DNA of 64,000 nt from Herbidospora sakaeratensis (GCF_001570525.1 NZ_BBXC01000012.1:39140-103139); one strand, 5' to 3'; positions 32,753 to 41,420 are shown, counted from the first letter of the stretch. Program-made: numbers and translations. The notes: generated from the sequence alone by a model not told the origin.

Positions 32753-34335
32753 GGCTCCTGCGGCGCCGCTCCCACATTTCCCTGGACGACCGCCTCAAGG
32801 CCCTCGGCGCCGCCGCCGACCTGGCCGACGGCCGGGTGGCCCGGGAACCGGTCGACCACGCCCGCGCCGTCGTCGCCCGGGCCGGCGCCCGCGCGGGCCT
32901 GTCGGTCGACCACACGGCGGTCGCCCTGGCGGGAGCCACCGGCAGCGGCAAGTCGTCGTTGTTCAACGTGCTGGCCGGCGGCGACGTCGCCACGGTCGGG
33001 GTGACCCGCCCCACCACCTCCAAGGCCCAGGGCGCCCTCTGGTCGCCGGAGGGCTCGGGCCCGCTGCTCGACTGGCTCGACGTGCCCACCCGGCACGTCG
33101 TGCACTCCGACGACCTGGCCGGGCTGATCCTCCTCGACCTGCCCGACCACGACAGCATCGAGCTCTCCCACCGCCTGGAGGTCGACCGCCTGGTCGCCGT
33201 CGTCGACCAGCTCGTCTGGGTCATGGACCCCCAGAAGTACGCCGACGCCGCCATCCACGAGCGCTACCTGCGCCCCCTGGCCAGGCACGCCGACGTGACC
33301 CTCGTGGTCCTCAATCAGATCGACCGCCTCCCGCCGCACGCCATCCGCCGCTGCCTCGACGACCTGCGCCGCCTGCTGGCCGAAGACGGCCTTCGCGACG
33401 TGCCGATCCTGCCCGTGTCGACGGTGACGGGAGAGGGCGTACAAGAGCTGAAAGACCTGCTCACCGAACTGGTCAGCCGTCGCCACGCGTGGTCGTCGCG
33501 GCTGGAGGCCGACACGGCCGGCGCCGCCGACCACCTGATCGCCGCCTCCGGCGGCCTGCCCGCGTCGGACCCGCGCACCCCCGACCACGACGCCCTCGAT
33601 GAGGCCCTGGCCGAAGCGGCCGGGGTGCCCCTGGTGGTCCGGGCCGTCGCGAAGGCCCACCGGCACCGCGCCGTGGCGGCGATGGGCTGGCCGGTGACCC
33701 GCTGGCTGCGCCGTTTCCGCCCCGACCCCCTGCGCCGCCTGCACCTCCAGCGCCCCACGACGGGCCGCACCTCCCTGCCCCAGGCGTCGGCCATCCAGAC
33801 CTCCCAGATGGACGCGGCCGTCAGAGCCGTCGGCCTGGAAGCGGCCGAGGGCGTCCCGGAACCCTGGGCCGCCGCCATCCGCCGCTCAGCCCGCGAACAC
33901 CACGAGGGCCTGGCCGACGCCCTCGACCAGGCGGTCGGCCGCAGCGACCTCGGCATGGAACGCCGCCCGTTGTGGTGGCGCGCCGTGAACGCCCTCCAAT
34001 GGCTGCTGTTCGCGACGCTGCTGGCGGGCCTGGGCTGGCTGGTGGTCCTTTACGTGCTGGGCTTCCTGCAACTGCCGAGCCTCTACACACCGACGGCCGG
34101 AGACGTGCCGTGGCCGACGACGCTGCTGGTGGGCGCGGCGGTCATCGGGGTGGTGGTGGCCCTGCTGACCCGAGGGCTGGCCTGGATCGGCAGCAGGCGG
34201 AAGGCCCGGAAGTCGGCCAGGGTGCTGCGCCAGAACATCTCCGACGTGGCCGACCGAATGGTCATCACCCCGATCGACCACGAACAGACCCGCTACGCCA
34301 CCTTCGTCCAGCAGGCCAAGACGGCGAGCAGCTAA
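32749..34335 (+). CDS. Dynamin-like/YfjP-type GTPase 2
   Basis: 528 residues. P-loop GATGSGKSS, switch I Thr in VTRPTTSKAQ, G3 LLDLPDHDS and G4 NQID are visible. Two membrane helices lie near residues 415-470 (WLLFATLLAGLGWLVVLYVLGFL and LLVGAAVIGVVVALLTRGLAW). It starts at a GTG overlapping the stop of GTPase 1, so equimolar synthesis and a hetero-complex are likely. The stop codon lies inside the first operator site of the Fic promoter array. Confidence 0.82.
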   Translation: MRLLRRRSHISLDDRLKALGAAADLADGRVAREPVDHARAVVARAGARAGLSVDHTAVALAGATGSGKSSLFNVLAGGDVATVGVTRPTTSKAQGALWSPEGSGPLLDWLDVPTRHVVHSDDLAGLILLDLPDHDSIELSHRLEVDRLVAVVDQLVWVMDPQKYADAAIHERYLRPLARHADVTLVVLNQIDRLPPHAIRRCLDDLRRLLAEDGLRDVPILPVSTVTGEGVQELKDLLTELVSRRHAWSSRLEADTAGAADHLIAASGGLPASDPRTPDHDALDEALAEAAGVPLVVRAVAKAHRHRAVAAMGWPVTRWLRRFRPDPLRRLHLQRPTTGRTSLPQASAIQTSQMDAAVRAVGLEAAEGVPEPWAAAIRRSAREHHEGLADALDQAVGRSDLGMERRPLWWRAVNALQWLLFATLLAGLGWLVVLYVLGFLQLPSLYTPTAGDVPWPTTLLVGAAVIGVVVALLTRGLAWIGSRRKARKSARVLRQNISDVADRMVITPIDHEQTRYATFVQQAKTASS

Positions 34336-34390
34336 TTCTGGCGAACTTAGCAGCTAATTAGCTGCTAATCTGAGCAGAATTAGCAGCTAG
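34325..34390. promoter_or_regulatory. 66-bp dyad-symmetric array of four TTAGCNGCTAA operators upstream of fic
   Basis: Four 11-bp near-palindromes of the form TTAGC-N-GCTAA are centred at 34330 (9 of 11 bases), 34352 (perfect), 34363 (perfect) and 34385 (10 of 11). Centre spacings are 22, 11 and 22 bp, so all sites face the same side of the helix. ATTCTG (34335-34340) and CAGAAT (34375-34380) extend the symmetry, giving one dyad centred between 34357 and 34358. The fic start codon is 16 bp downstream. TAATCT (34366-34371) could be a -10 box covered by the third site. Confidence 0.8.
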
Positions 34391-34405
34391 CGGGCGGAGG
34401 TCCCG

Positions 34406-35740
34406 GTGCGTATTCCCCAGCCGCCTCCACCGCTGTCGCCGATCCTGGCCTCCCTTCAGGGGGATCGTCTCGTCGAGGTGATGCGCCACGGCATGTCGAT
34501 CGCAGGTGAGCGATACCTGCCCTGGGACGAGTTCCGCTGGCGTCCGGTCCCCGAAGGGCTCACCCTCGAGGAGTGGTGGGCGGCCACGAAGATCGCCCGC
34601 TCGGTGGTCCGGCGGCGGTTGCCGTTGCGATTCCAGGACGACGTCCCTTTCGGCTACGCCCTGCCCGACGAGGTGCTGCGCGGCATCGAGAACGTGGCCA
34701 AGCAGACCAGCGGCCGAATCGGGGTCCCCGAGCCGGTCACCCACGACGCGCCGACCCGCGACCAGTACGTCGTCAACTCGCTCATCGAAGAGGCCATCAC
34801 CTCCTCCCAGCTCGAGGGCGCCTCGACGACCTACCAGGTCGCGAAACACATGTTGCGGACCGGACGCAACCCCCGCACCCGCGACGAGCTGATGATCCTC
34901 AACAACTACCTGGCCATGCGCCGCGTGGGCGAGCTGAGGGAGGAACGCCTCACACCGGCGCTGATCGCCGAGATCCACCGCATCGTCACCGAAGGCACTC
35001 TCGACGACCCCGCCACGGCCGGCCGCCTGCAGCTGCCCGGTGAAGAACGGGTCGTCGTCATGGACATGGAGGGAAACGTCCTGCACGCCCCGCCGCCGGC
35101 GGAACAACTGCCGGAGCGGATGGAGGCGCTCTGCGCCTTCGCCAACGGAGAGAGCGGCGCCTCCTACGTGCCGCCGGTCGTCCGCGCCATCGTCGTGCAC
35201 TTCATGTTGTCCTTCGACCACCCGTTCGTCGACGGCAACGGCCGCACCGCCCGCGTGCTCTTCTACTGGTCGATGCTGAACCAGGACTACTGGCTGACCG
35301 AGTTCCTGTCGATCTCCCGCCTGATCAAGCAGAAACAGGCCCAATACGGCCGCAGCTTCCTGCACTGCGAACAGGACGAGGGCGACCTCACCTACTTCAT
35401 CGACGCCCAACTCGGCATCATCAGCCAGGCCATCACCGACCTGCACGACTACCTCGACCGCAAGGTCGGCCAGACGCGCAATCTCCAGCGGGCCGTGTCC
35501 GCGCTCGCCGGTCACCTCAACCATCGCCAGATCGCGCTCCTCCAGAACGCGATCAAGAAGTCCGACGCCCGCTACACCGTCCGGTCGCACTCACGGAGTC
35601 ACAACATCACCGTGCAGACCGCGCGCACCGACCTGCAGGCCCTGGAAACCAGGGGCCTGCTCACCAGGGTTCCCGAAGGCCGGGGCTTCGCGTGGCTGCC
35701 GGTCGGCGACCTCCGCAAAGTCCTCGGTCTCGCCGGCTAG
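34406..35740 (+). CDS. Fic family protein (AMP transferase) with C-terminal winged-helix domain
   Basis: 444 residues, GTG start with GGAGG 5 nt upstream. The catalytic Fic motif is HPFVDGNGRTAR. The inhibitory motif (S/T)xxxE(G/N) appears as SSQLEG ahead of the Fic core, so this is a class II Fic that blocks its own ATP site. The C-terminal ~90 residues look like a winged helix (LNHRQIALLQNAI, then ITVQTARTDLQALETRGLL). With the symmetric operator array directly upstream, the protein probably binds its own promoter. Its AMPylation target is unknown. The stop overlaps that of the convergent SPFH gene in CTAG. Confidence 0.92.
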   Translation: MRIPQPPPPLSPILASLQGDRLVEVMRHGMSIAGERYLPWDEFRWRPVPEGLTLEEWWAATKIARSVVRRRLPLRFQDDVPFGYALPDEVLRGIENVAKQTSGRIGVPEPVTHDAPTRDQYVVNSLIEEAITSSQLEGASTTYQVAKHMLRTGRNPRTRDELMILNNYLAMRRVGELREERLTPALIAEIHRIVTEGTLDDPATAGRLQLPGEERVVVMDMEGNVLHAPPPAEQLPERMEALCAFANGESGASYVPPVVRAIVVHFMLSFDHPFVDGNGRTARVLFYWSMLNQDYWLTEFLSISRLIKQKQAQYGRSFLHCEQDEGDLTYFIDAQLGIISQAITDLHDYLDRKVGQTRNLQRAVSALAGHLNHRQIALLQNAIKKSDARYTVRSHSRSHNITVQTARTDLQALETRGLLTRVPEGRGFAWLPVGDLRKVLGLAG

Positions 35741-36804
35741 GCCCGGTCGCGCGACCGGTCGAGGTCGCCCAGTGGGTCGGGCACCGCCTGGCCGCGTTCG
35801 ATCGACCTCGGCAGCGAATCGGCCTCCGCCTCCGCCTTGGCCTCCGCCGCGGCCGCCTCCGCCTCGCGCACCGCCTCAGAACCGGCCGGACGGTCGCGGT
35901 CGGGCTGCTCCCTGGTCGCCGCCGACTGCGGCAGCGCCTCGGTGAACGCCTTCGACACGCCCTGGAGCGCCGACGTCACCTCCGACGGGATCACCCAGAA
36001 CGTGTTGCCCGGGCCGGACGCGAGCTGCGGCAACATCTGGAGGTACTGGTAGGCCAGCAGCTTCGGGTCGGGGTCGTTGCGGTGCACGGCCTGGAAGACC
36101 TCGTCGATCGCCTGCGACTGGCCCTCGGCCTTGAGGATCTGGCTGGTGCGCTCACCTTCGGCGCGCAGGATGGCGCTCTGCTTCTCGCCCTCGGCCGTGA
36201 GGATCTGCGACTGCCGCAGGCCCTCGGCGGTCAGGATGGCCGCGCGCTTGTCGCGTTCGGCGCGCATCTGCTTCTCCATCGCCTCCTTGATGGTCTTGGG
36301 AGGGTCGATGGCCTTGATCTCCACCCGGTTGACCCGGATGCCCCACTTGCCGGTCGCCTCGTCGAGCACGCCCCGCAGCTGGCTGTTGATGGTGTCTCTG
36401 CTGGTCAGCGTCTTCTCCAGGTCCATGCCGCCGACCACGTTGCGCAACGTCGTCACGGTCAGCTGCTCGACGCCCTGGATGAAGTTCGCTATCTCGTACG
36501 CCGCCGCGCGCGGGTCGGTCACCTGGAAGTACAGGACCGTGTCGATGTCGACGACCAGGTTGTCCTCGGTGATCACCGGCTGCGGCTTGAAGCTGACGAC
36601 CTGTTCACGCAGGTCTATGAGCGGCCGCACCCGGTCGATGTAGGGGATCACGAAGTTCAGGCCGGGATCGAGGGTGCGGCTGTAGCGGCCCAGGCGCTCG
36701 ACGTTGGCGGCGCGCGCCTGAGGGACGATCCGCACCGTCCGGAAGACGGTGACGACCGCGAACATCGCGACCAGGATCAGGATGACGAGCAGCGCGACTT
36801 CCAT
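35737..36804 (-). CDS. SPFH/band 7 domain protein (stomatin-like)
   Basis: 355 residues from an ATG at 36804, which has GGGAG 7 nt upstream; a GTG at 36810 overlaps the NfeD stop but is too close to that site. One N-terminal helix (ALLVILILVAMFAVVTVF) is followed by the SPFH domain (VPQARAANVERLGRYSRTLDPGLNFVIPY onwards). A coiled coil rich in AEG repeats (ILTAEGLRQSQILTAEG) and an Ala/Glu-rich tail complete it. Such proteins form membrane microdomain scaffolds and pair with NfeD partners, as here. Confidence 0.93.
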   Translation of the reverse strand: MEVALLVILILVAMFAVVTVFRTVRIVPQARAANVERLGRYSRTLDPGLNFVIPYIDRVRPLIDLREQVVSFKPQPVITEDNLVVDIDTVLYFQVTDPRAAAYEIANFIQGVEQLTVTTLRNVVGGMDLEKTLTSRDTINSQLRGVLDEATGKWGIRVNRVEIKAIDPPKTIKEAMEKQMRAERDKRAAILTAEGLRQSQILTAEGEKQSAILRAEGERTSQILKAEGQSQAIDEVFQAVHRNDPDPKLLAYQYLQMLPQLASGPGNTFWVIPSEVTSALQGVSKAFTEALPQSAATREQPDRDRPAGSEAVREAEAAAAEAKAEAEADSLPRSIERGQAVPDPLGDLDRSRDRA

Positions 36805-36806
36805 GG

Positions 36807-37238
36807 TCACTCCCGAGGGTAGACAAGCGCGGTGGCGCCCTCGATCTCGAACACGTCGACGGTGGCGCCGACCGGGATGACGAGGGTCTCGTCATAGGCG
36901 CGGGCCGACCATTCCTCGCCGCCGATCTTGACCCGGCCGCCTCGGCCGGTGACCTCGTGGGTCACGTACGCCGACTTGCCGACCAGGGCCGAGACGCCGA
37001 ACCTCTGGGCGGGGGCCTGCTTCAGGTGCCGCATCGCCAGGGGGCGCAGGCCGAGCAGGCCGCCGCCGGACGCCAGGACGAACACGAGCAGTTGCAGGCC
37101 GGGCGGCAGCCCTATCGCGGCCACGCCCGCCGTCAGCAGGGCCGCGACCGAGATGATGCCCATGGCGGCGGTGAGCGTGAAGAGCTCCGCGACTCCCAGA
37201 GCCGCCGCCAGGATCAACCACACGATCCACGAGTCCAT
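36807..37238 (-). CDS. NfeD family protein
   Basis: 143 residues. Three membrane helices in the first ~75 residues are followed by the NfeD OB-fold (LVGKSAYVTHEVTGRGGRVKIGGEEWSARAYD to VDVFEIEGATALV). It is the short form without the ClpP-like protease. Its stop lies 3 bp before the SPFH start, so the pair is translationally linked. NfeD OB domains bind SPFH partners. Confidence 0.93.
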   Translation of the reverse strand: MDSWIVWLILAAALGVAELFTLTAAMGIISVAALLTAGVAAIGLPPGLQLLVFVLASGGGLLGLRPLAMRHLKQAPAQRFGVSALVGKSAYVTHEVTGRGGRVKIGGEEWSARAYDETLVIPVGATVDVFEIEGATALVYPRE

Positions 37239-37245
37239 TGCACCG

Positions 37246-37259
37246 CCCTATCTATAGGG
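37246..37259. promoter_or_regulatory. Palindrome CCCTAT-CT-ATAGGG at the NfeD promoter
   Basis: A perfect 6-bp inverted repeat with a 2-nt spacer lies 7 bp upstream of the NfeD ATG. It contains a -10-like TATAGA on the minus strand. It may be an operator covering the promoter, or just a symmetric -10 element. Confidence 0.35.
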
Positions 37260-37282
37260 GGTTCCTCATATCAACCTACCCG

Positions 37283-38392
37283 TCAGGGAGCCAGAGCGCT
37301 GCCCGCCTTCCATGCGTTCCAGGCAAGTTGCCAGAATCCCCACCCGTTGGCCGGTTCGAGTGGTCTGTCCGTTCCGACGATGACCACCGGGTCGCCCCGC
37401 AGGGAGTTGTCGAAGAACCACTTCGCCTGGTCGGGGCGGGCGTTGACGCAGCCGTGGCTGACGTTCAGCCGGCCCTGGGCCCAGGTGTTGTCCTTGGCGT
37501 GGACGTACTCGCCGCTGTTGGAGATGCGGACGGCGTGGTCGATCATCAGGTCGTAGTACTCGGGGTCGCCCGGTTTGCGCCGGGGGGAGACCATGCGGAC
37601 CTTCTCCTTCTTCTCCATCGTCAGGTGGACGCCGCTGGTCGTGGTGTATTCCCTGGTGGTGGCCATGCCGGCGCTGATCGCCATCTCCTGGGCGAGCACG
37701 CCGTCGCGGTGCACGGTCATGCGGTGGTTGGCGGTGTCGATGTGACTGCTCATGTGGCGGCCGATGACGAAGTTGGCCGAGGGGTCGGTGGTGCCGTACA
37801 CACCTGGAGCGAAGCGCAGGCCCGTGAGGTGGGCGGTGAACCTGACCCGGGTGCCGGGTTGCCAGTGGTGGCGGGGGCGCCAGACGGCCTGGGTGTCGGA
37901 GAACCAGTGCCAGCCGCCCTCGACGGGGCGGTCGGGCACGACCTCGAAGACGCGCTCGACGGCCGCGCGGTCGGGGACGGGCACCTTGAACTCGACCACG
38001 ATCGGCATGCCGACGCCGACGGTCTCGCCGGGCAGCGGGTCGACCTTGGGGGGTGTGGCGGGGGTGGCCGTGAGGGTGCGGAAACGGCCGCTGACGCGGC
38101 GGTCGGTGGTGACGGCGGTGACGAGGTGGTCGGCGCCGGGGCGCAGCGACCACGACGAGCGCCATTCGGTGCGGTCGCGGCTGTAGGCGCCGGGGACCGG
38201 GAGGCCGGCCGCGGTCACGGTGACCGACCTCAGCGTGCCGCCGAGCGCCCTGATCGTCAGGCCCCGGTCGGGGACCGCCCGCTTCTCGCCCAGGGCGGGG
38301 GAGATCGCGACGCCGACGGGCGTCAGGGCGGTCACGGGAGAGCAGGAGACGAGCGTGGTCAGGGCCGTGAGCAGGCAGAAGAGGCGCGGCAC
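37283..38392 (-). CDS. L,D-transpeptidase lipoprotein (Ig-like domain plus YkuD)
   Basis: 369 residues, GTG start. The signal peptide ends in a lipobox-like LVSC. One or two Ig-like domains span ~residues 35-215 (as in mycobacterial LdtMt2). The YkuD domain then follows (HRMTVHRDGVLAQEMAISAG onwards), with catalytic YVHAK and SHGCVNA motifs holding the His and nucleophilic Cys. It makes 3-3 crosslinks in peptidoglycan outside the cell. It starts only 10 bp after the fumarylacetoacetase stop, so it may be co-transcribed with catabolic genes, which is unusual. Confidence 0.93.
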   Translation of the reverse strand: MPRLFCLLTALTTLVSCSPVTALTPVGVAISPALGEKRAVPDRGLTIRALGGTLRSVTVTAAGLPVPGAYSRDRTEWRSSWSLRPGADHLVTAVTTDRRVSGRFRTLTATPATPPKVDPLPGETVGVGMPIVVEFKVPVPDRAAVERVFEVVPDRPVEGGWHWFSDTQAVWRPRHHWQPGTRVRFTAHLTGLRFAPGVYGTTDPSANFVIGRHMSSHIDTANHRMTVHRDGVLAQEMAISAGMATTREYTTTSGVHLTMEKKEKVRMVSPRRKPGDPEYYDLMIDHAVRISNSGEYVHAKDNTWAQGRLNVSHGCVNARPDQAKWFFDNSLRGDPVVIVGTDRPLEPANGWGFWQLAWNAWKAGSALAP

Positions 38393-38402
38393 CGCGCCAA
38401 CG

Positions 38403-39500
38403 CTACCGAACGGTAGCGGGCAGGATGCGCCCGGTTACCTCCCCGAGGGACAGCCCTGACGGGGTCGTGGCGGTGATGGTGACCGTGTCGCCGTCTTCGA
38501 GGAACGACTGGCCGCTCTTCATCGGCCGGGTGCCGTTCCAGGTGAGCTCGATGAACGATCCGGGGGAGTCCTCGCCCGAGACGGTGCCGCTGGCGTAGAG
38601 GTCGCCGGTGCGCAACGACGCGCCGTTGACGGTCAGGTGGGCGAGCATCTGGTCGGGGGTCCAGTACATGTCGCGGTAGGGCGGGGTGGAGACGACCTCG
38701 TCGTTCAGCCGCACTTCGAGGGCGAGGTCGAGGCCCCATTCGGCGTTGCGGCGCAGGTAGTCGAGCGGCGCGGGGTCCTGCTCGCGGCCGCCGACGCGGG
38801 CGTGGTCGAGGGCGTCGAGGGGGGTCACCCAGGCGGAGATCGAGGTGGCGAACGACTTGCCGAGGAAGGGGCCGAGGGGGACGTACTCCCAGGCCTGGAT
38901 GTCACGGGCGCTCCAGTCGTTGACCAGCACGACCCCGAAGACGTGCTCGTCGAACGCGCCCGCCCGCTGGCACAACTCGGTGCCGGCGCCGACCACGAAG
39001 CCGACTTCGGCCTCGATGTCGAGCTTGGCCGACGGGCCGAACGACGGCCGCTGGCCGCAGGGGCGGCGGATGTCGGTGCCCGAGACGACGACCGTGCCGG
39101 CCCGCCCGTGGTAGCCGACGGGCAGGTGCCGCCAGTTGGGCTTCAGCGGCTCCTCGTCGGGGCGGAACATGCGGCCCAGGTTGGAGGCGTGTTCGAGGGA
39201 GGCGTAGAAGTCGACGTAGTCGGCCACGTCGATGGGGAGGTGGAGCCGTACCCGGTCGAGGGGGATCAGGTGCCCGGCGCCGCGGTCGTCGGCGAGCAGG
39301 TCCTGGACGCGGCCCCGGGTGGCCCGCCACGCGCCGCGCCCGCGGGCCATGAACGGGTTGAGGTTCGGTTCCCGGAACACGTCGTCGCCGAGCAGGGGCG
39401 CCAGGTCGACGACCTGGTCGCCGTAGCGCACCCCGACGCGGGGCGGCCCGCCGTCGACGGAGAAGACGCCGTAGGGGAGGTTGTCGAGCCCGAAACTCAC
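38403..39500 (-). CDS. Fumarylacetoacetase
   Basis: 365 residues, GTG start. The N-terminal domain precedes the FAH catalytic fold. Ligands typical of the family are present: DFYASLEHASN, the metal-binding Glu pair in DIEAEVGFVVG, Asp in VLVNDWSARDIQ and Lys in LGKSFATS. It hydrolyses fumarylacetoacetate to fumarate and acetoacetate, the last step of homogentisate catabolism. The GTG overlaps the stop of the upstream unknown gene (GTGA), placing it in the HGD operon. Confidence 0.95.
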   Translation of the reverse strand: MSFGLDNLPYGVFSVDGGPPRVGVRYGDQVVDLAPLLGDDVFREPNLNPFMARGRGAWRATRGRVQDLLADDRGAGHLIPLDRVRLHLPIDVADYVDFYASLEHASNLGRMFRPDEEPLKPNWRHLPVGYHGRAGTVVVSGTDIRRPCGQRPSFGPSAKLDIEAEVGFVVGAGTELCQRAGAFDEHVFGVVLVNDWSARDIQAWEYVPLGPFLGKSFATSISAWVTPLDALDHARVGGREQDPAPLDYLRRNAEWGLDLALEVRLNDEVVSTPPYRDMYWTPDQMLAHLTVNGASLRTGDLYASGTVSGEDSPGSFIELTWNGTRPMKSGQSFLEDGDTVTITATTPSGLSLGEVTGRILPATVR

Positions 39501-40243
39501 GCGTCTTCTCCGATCAGGCCGAGTTCCCGCAGGTCATTGAGGGGTTGGGAGGTGCTGCAGGAGCCGTAGGAGACGAAGGTCTCCCGGGTTCTCACCGCTT
39601 CTCCGTCCGGTACGGCCACCGCCTGACGCGCCAGCCGATCCGCGTCGGTCGAGGCCAGCACCGGCAGCGGGTCACCCCCGTGGAGGGCGGCGTGGGTGGC
39701 GAGCAGCAGGTTGAGGAACCCGTGCCGCCAGACGCCCAGCGCGGGGTCGTAGTGCCGGACGGCGTGGTGCAGCCCGGCGGTCGCCTTGAACGGGATGCCG
39801 CTTCGGGCGCAGAACGTGATGAAGCGGGCGACCTCCTCGGGGGAGGGGAACGCCTCCCGGGTGAGCCCGCCGCACCTGATCTTGAACCCGGCCCCGGTCG
39901 AGGGATGCGGATGCGCGACGGCGTCGAGCCCGTCGAGCTCGTCGGCGGTCACCTCGACGAACAACCGGGCGTCGGACCGGGGCACCGGCTTGCCCAGCCG
40001 CACCTCGATGAGATCGACCTCCGGCAGCTCGACCGCGGGATCGTCCACGATCACCCCGATCTTCTCCGGCCGGGGCGTGGTGATCTCGTGGAGGCGGCTG
40101 GCCAGGCACAGGAACCGGTGGGTGAGCACCCGGCTGCCGGCGGCCCGGTCGTCGTCGTGGCGGGCCAGCGCCTCGGCCATCGGCAACGAGGTCGGCGGGA
40201 ACAGCCCCGCGTCGTCGACGAGGGCGGAAAACAGCGGGCTCAC
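39497..40243 (-). CDS. Conserved hypothetical protein of the homogentisate operon
   Basis: 248 residues; the GTG at 40243 overlaps the HGD stop and its stop overlaps the FAH start. Recognisable stretches are LVDDAGLFPPTSLPMAEAL at the start, GAGFKIRCGGL and PFKATAGLHHAVRH in the middle, and ETFVSYGSCSTSQPLNDL at the end. They give the impression of a TIM-barrel or sugar-isomerase-like fold, but I cannot name a family. The tight coupling to HGD and FAH suggests it helps process a homogentisate-pathway intermediate; a maleylacetoacetate isomerase is otherwise missing here. Confidence 0.75.
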   Translation of the reverse strand: MSPLFSALVDDAGLFPPTSLPMAEALARHDDDRAAGSRVLTHRFLCLASRLHEITTPRPEKIGVIVDDPAVELPEVDLIEVRLGKPVPRSDARLFVEVTADELDGLDAVAHPHPSTGAGFKIRCGGLTREAFPSPEEVARFITFCARSGIPFKATAGLHHAVRHYDPALGVWRHGFLNLLLATHAALHGGDPLPVLASTDADRLARQAVAVPDGEAVRTRETFVSYGSCSTSQPLNDLRELGLIGEDA

Positions 40244-41397
40244 CGGGCCCAGGTCCAGGCGTAGTCGCCGTCTTCGCAGGCCAGCGCGCCGGGCCCGAGG
40301 TCGAGCGGCCGGAACGTGTCGACCATCACGGCCAGCTCGGAGGTCTGCGTGGCCCCCGAGGCGATGATCGCCTCGACCGCGCCGGGCTGCGGCCCGTGGG
40401 TGAACCCGGCCGGGTGCAGTGACACCGACCCGACGTCGATGCCCGAGCCGGCCCGCGCCGAGTAGTCGCCGCCGACGTAGAACATGAACTCGTCGGAGTC
40501 GACGTTGTGGTGGTTGTACGGGATCGGCACCGCCTCGGGATGGAAGTCGAGCGGCCGGGGGCAGAACGAGCACACCACGAAGCCCGGCCCCTCGAACGTC
40601 TGGTGCACGGGCGGCGGCGCGTGGGTCTTCTTCACCACGGGCTCGAAGTCGGCGATGTTGAACACGTACGGGTAGAGGCACCCGTCCCAGCCGACCACGT
40701 CGAACGGGTGGTTGCGGTAGGTGAGCCGGGTGAGGCCGCCACGGGTGCGGACCAGGACCGGGACGTCCTCCCCTTCGACGATCAGCGGCTCGGTCGGCGC
40801 GCGAAGATCGCGTTCGGAGTAGGGGGCGTGCTCCAGGAACTGGCCGAACTGGGAGAGGTAGCGTTTCGGCGGCCGGATGTGGCCCGACGCCTCGATCGTG
40901 AGGGCCTCGACGGGGCCGGAGGGCACCCAGCGGTGGATGGTCCCGGTCGGGATGACGACGTAGTCGCCCTCGCCGACGTCGAGCGCCCCGTAGGCCGACT
41001 CGAACCGGGCCCGCCCCGACTTGACGTAGACGCACTCGTCGCCCATCGAGTTGCGGTAGAGCTCGCTGGGCCGGTCGGTGGCGGCGTAGCCGAGCCGGAC
41101 GTCGCCGTTGCCCGCCAGCAGCCGCCGCCCCGAGACGAGGTCGCCCTCGGGGGCGAGGTCCTGCGTGCGGAAGTGGCGCGGTGACAGCGGCAGGTTGGGT
41201 TCGAGGGCGCGGTAGCCGTTCTGCACGGCCTCGGCCTTGGTGATGGCCGTGGGGGCGTAGCGGTGGTAGAGCAGCGAGGCGTCGGAGGAGAAGCCCTCCT
41301 CGCCCATCAGCTCTTCGGCGTAGAGCCCGCCGTCCGGACGGCGGAACTGGACGTGACGTTTCCGGGGAACCTCTCCCACGGTGCGATAGTGCGGCAT
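40240..41397 (-). CDS. hmgA: Homogentisate 1,2-dioxygenase
   Basis: 385 residues. The ATG at 41397 has GGGAGG upstream; the frame extends to 41436 without homology. It is a cupin-type HGD with metal-binding His/Glu residues in the C-terminal half (NHHNVDSDEFMFYVGGD and SLHPAGFTHGPQPG) and GDYVVIPTGTIHRW in the N-terminal cupin. It opens the ring of homogentisate to maleylacetoacetate in tyrosine/phenylalanine catabolism. It is the first gene of the catabolic run and lies directly behind the IclR gene. Confidence 0.95.
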   Translation of the reverse strand: MPHYRTVGEVPRKRHVQFRRPDGGLYAEELMGEEGFSSDASLLYHRYAPTAITKAEAVQNGYRALEPNLPLSPRHFRTQDLAPEGDLVSGRRLLAGNGDVRLGYAATDRPSELYRNSMGDECVYVKSGRARFESAYGALDVGEGDYVVIPTGTIHRWVPSGPVEALTIEASGHIRPPKRYLSQFGQFLEHAPYSERDLRAPTEPLIVEGEDVPVLVRTRGGLTRLTYRNHPFDVVGWDGCLYPYVFNIADFEPVVKKTHAPPPVHQTFEGPGFVVCSFCPRPLDFHPEAVPIPYNHHNVDSDEFMFYVGGDYSARAGSGIDVGSVSLHPAGFTHGPQPGAVEAIIASGATQTSELAVMVDTFRPLDLGPGALACEDGDYAWTWAR

Positions 41398-41420
41398 CGT
41401 CGCCTCCCTGTACGCATACC

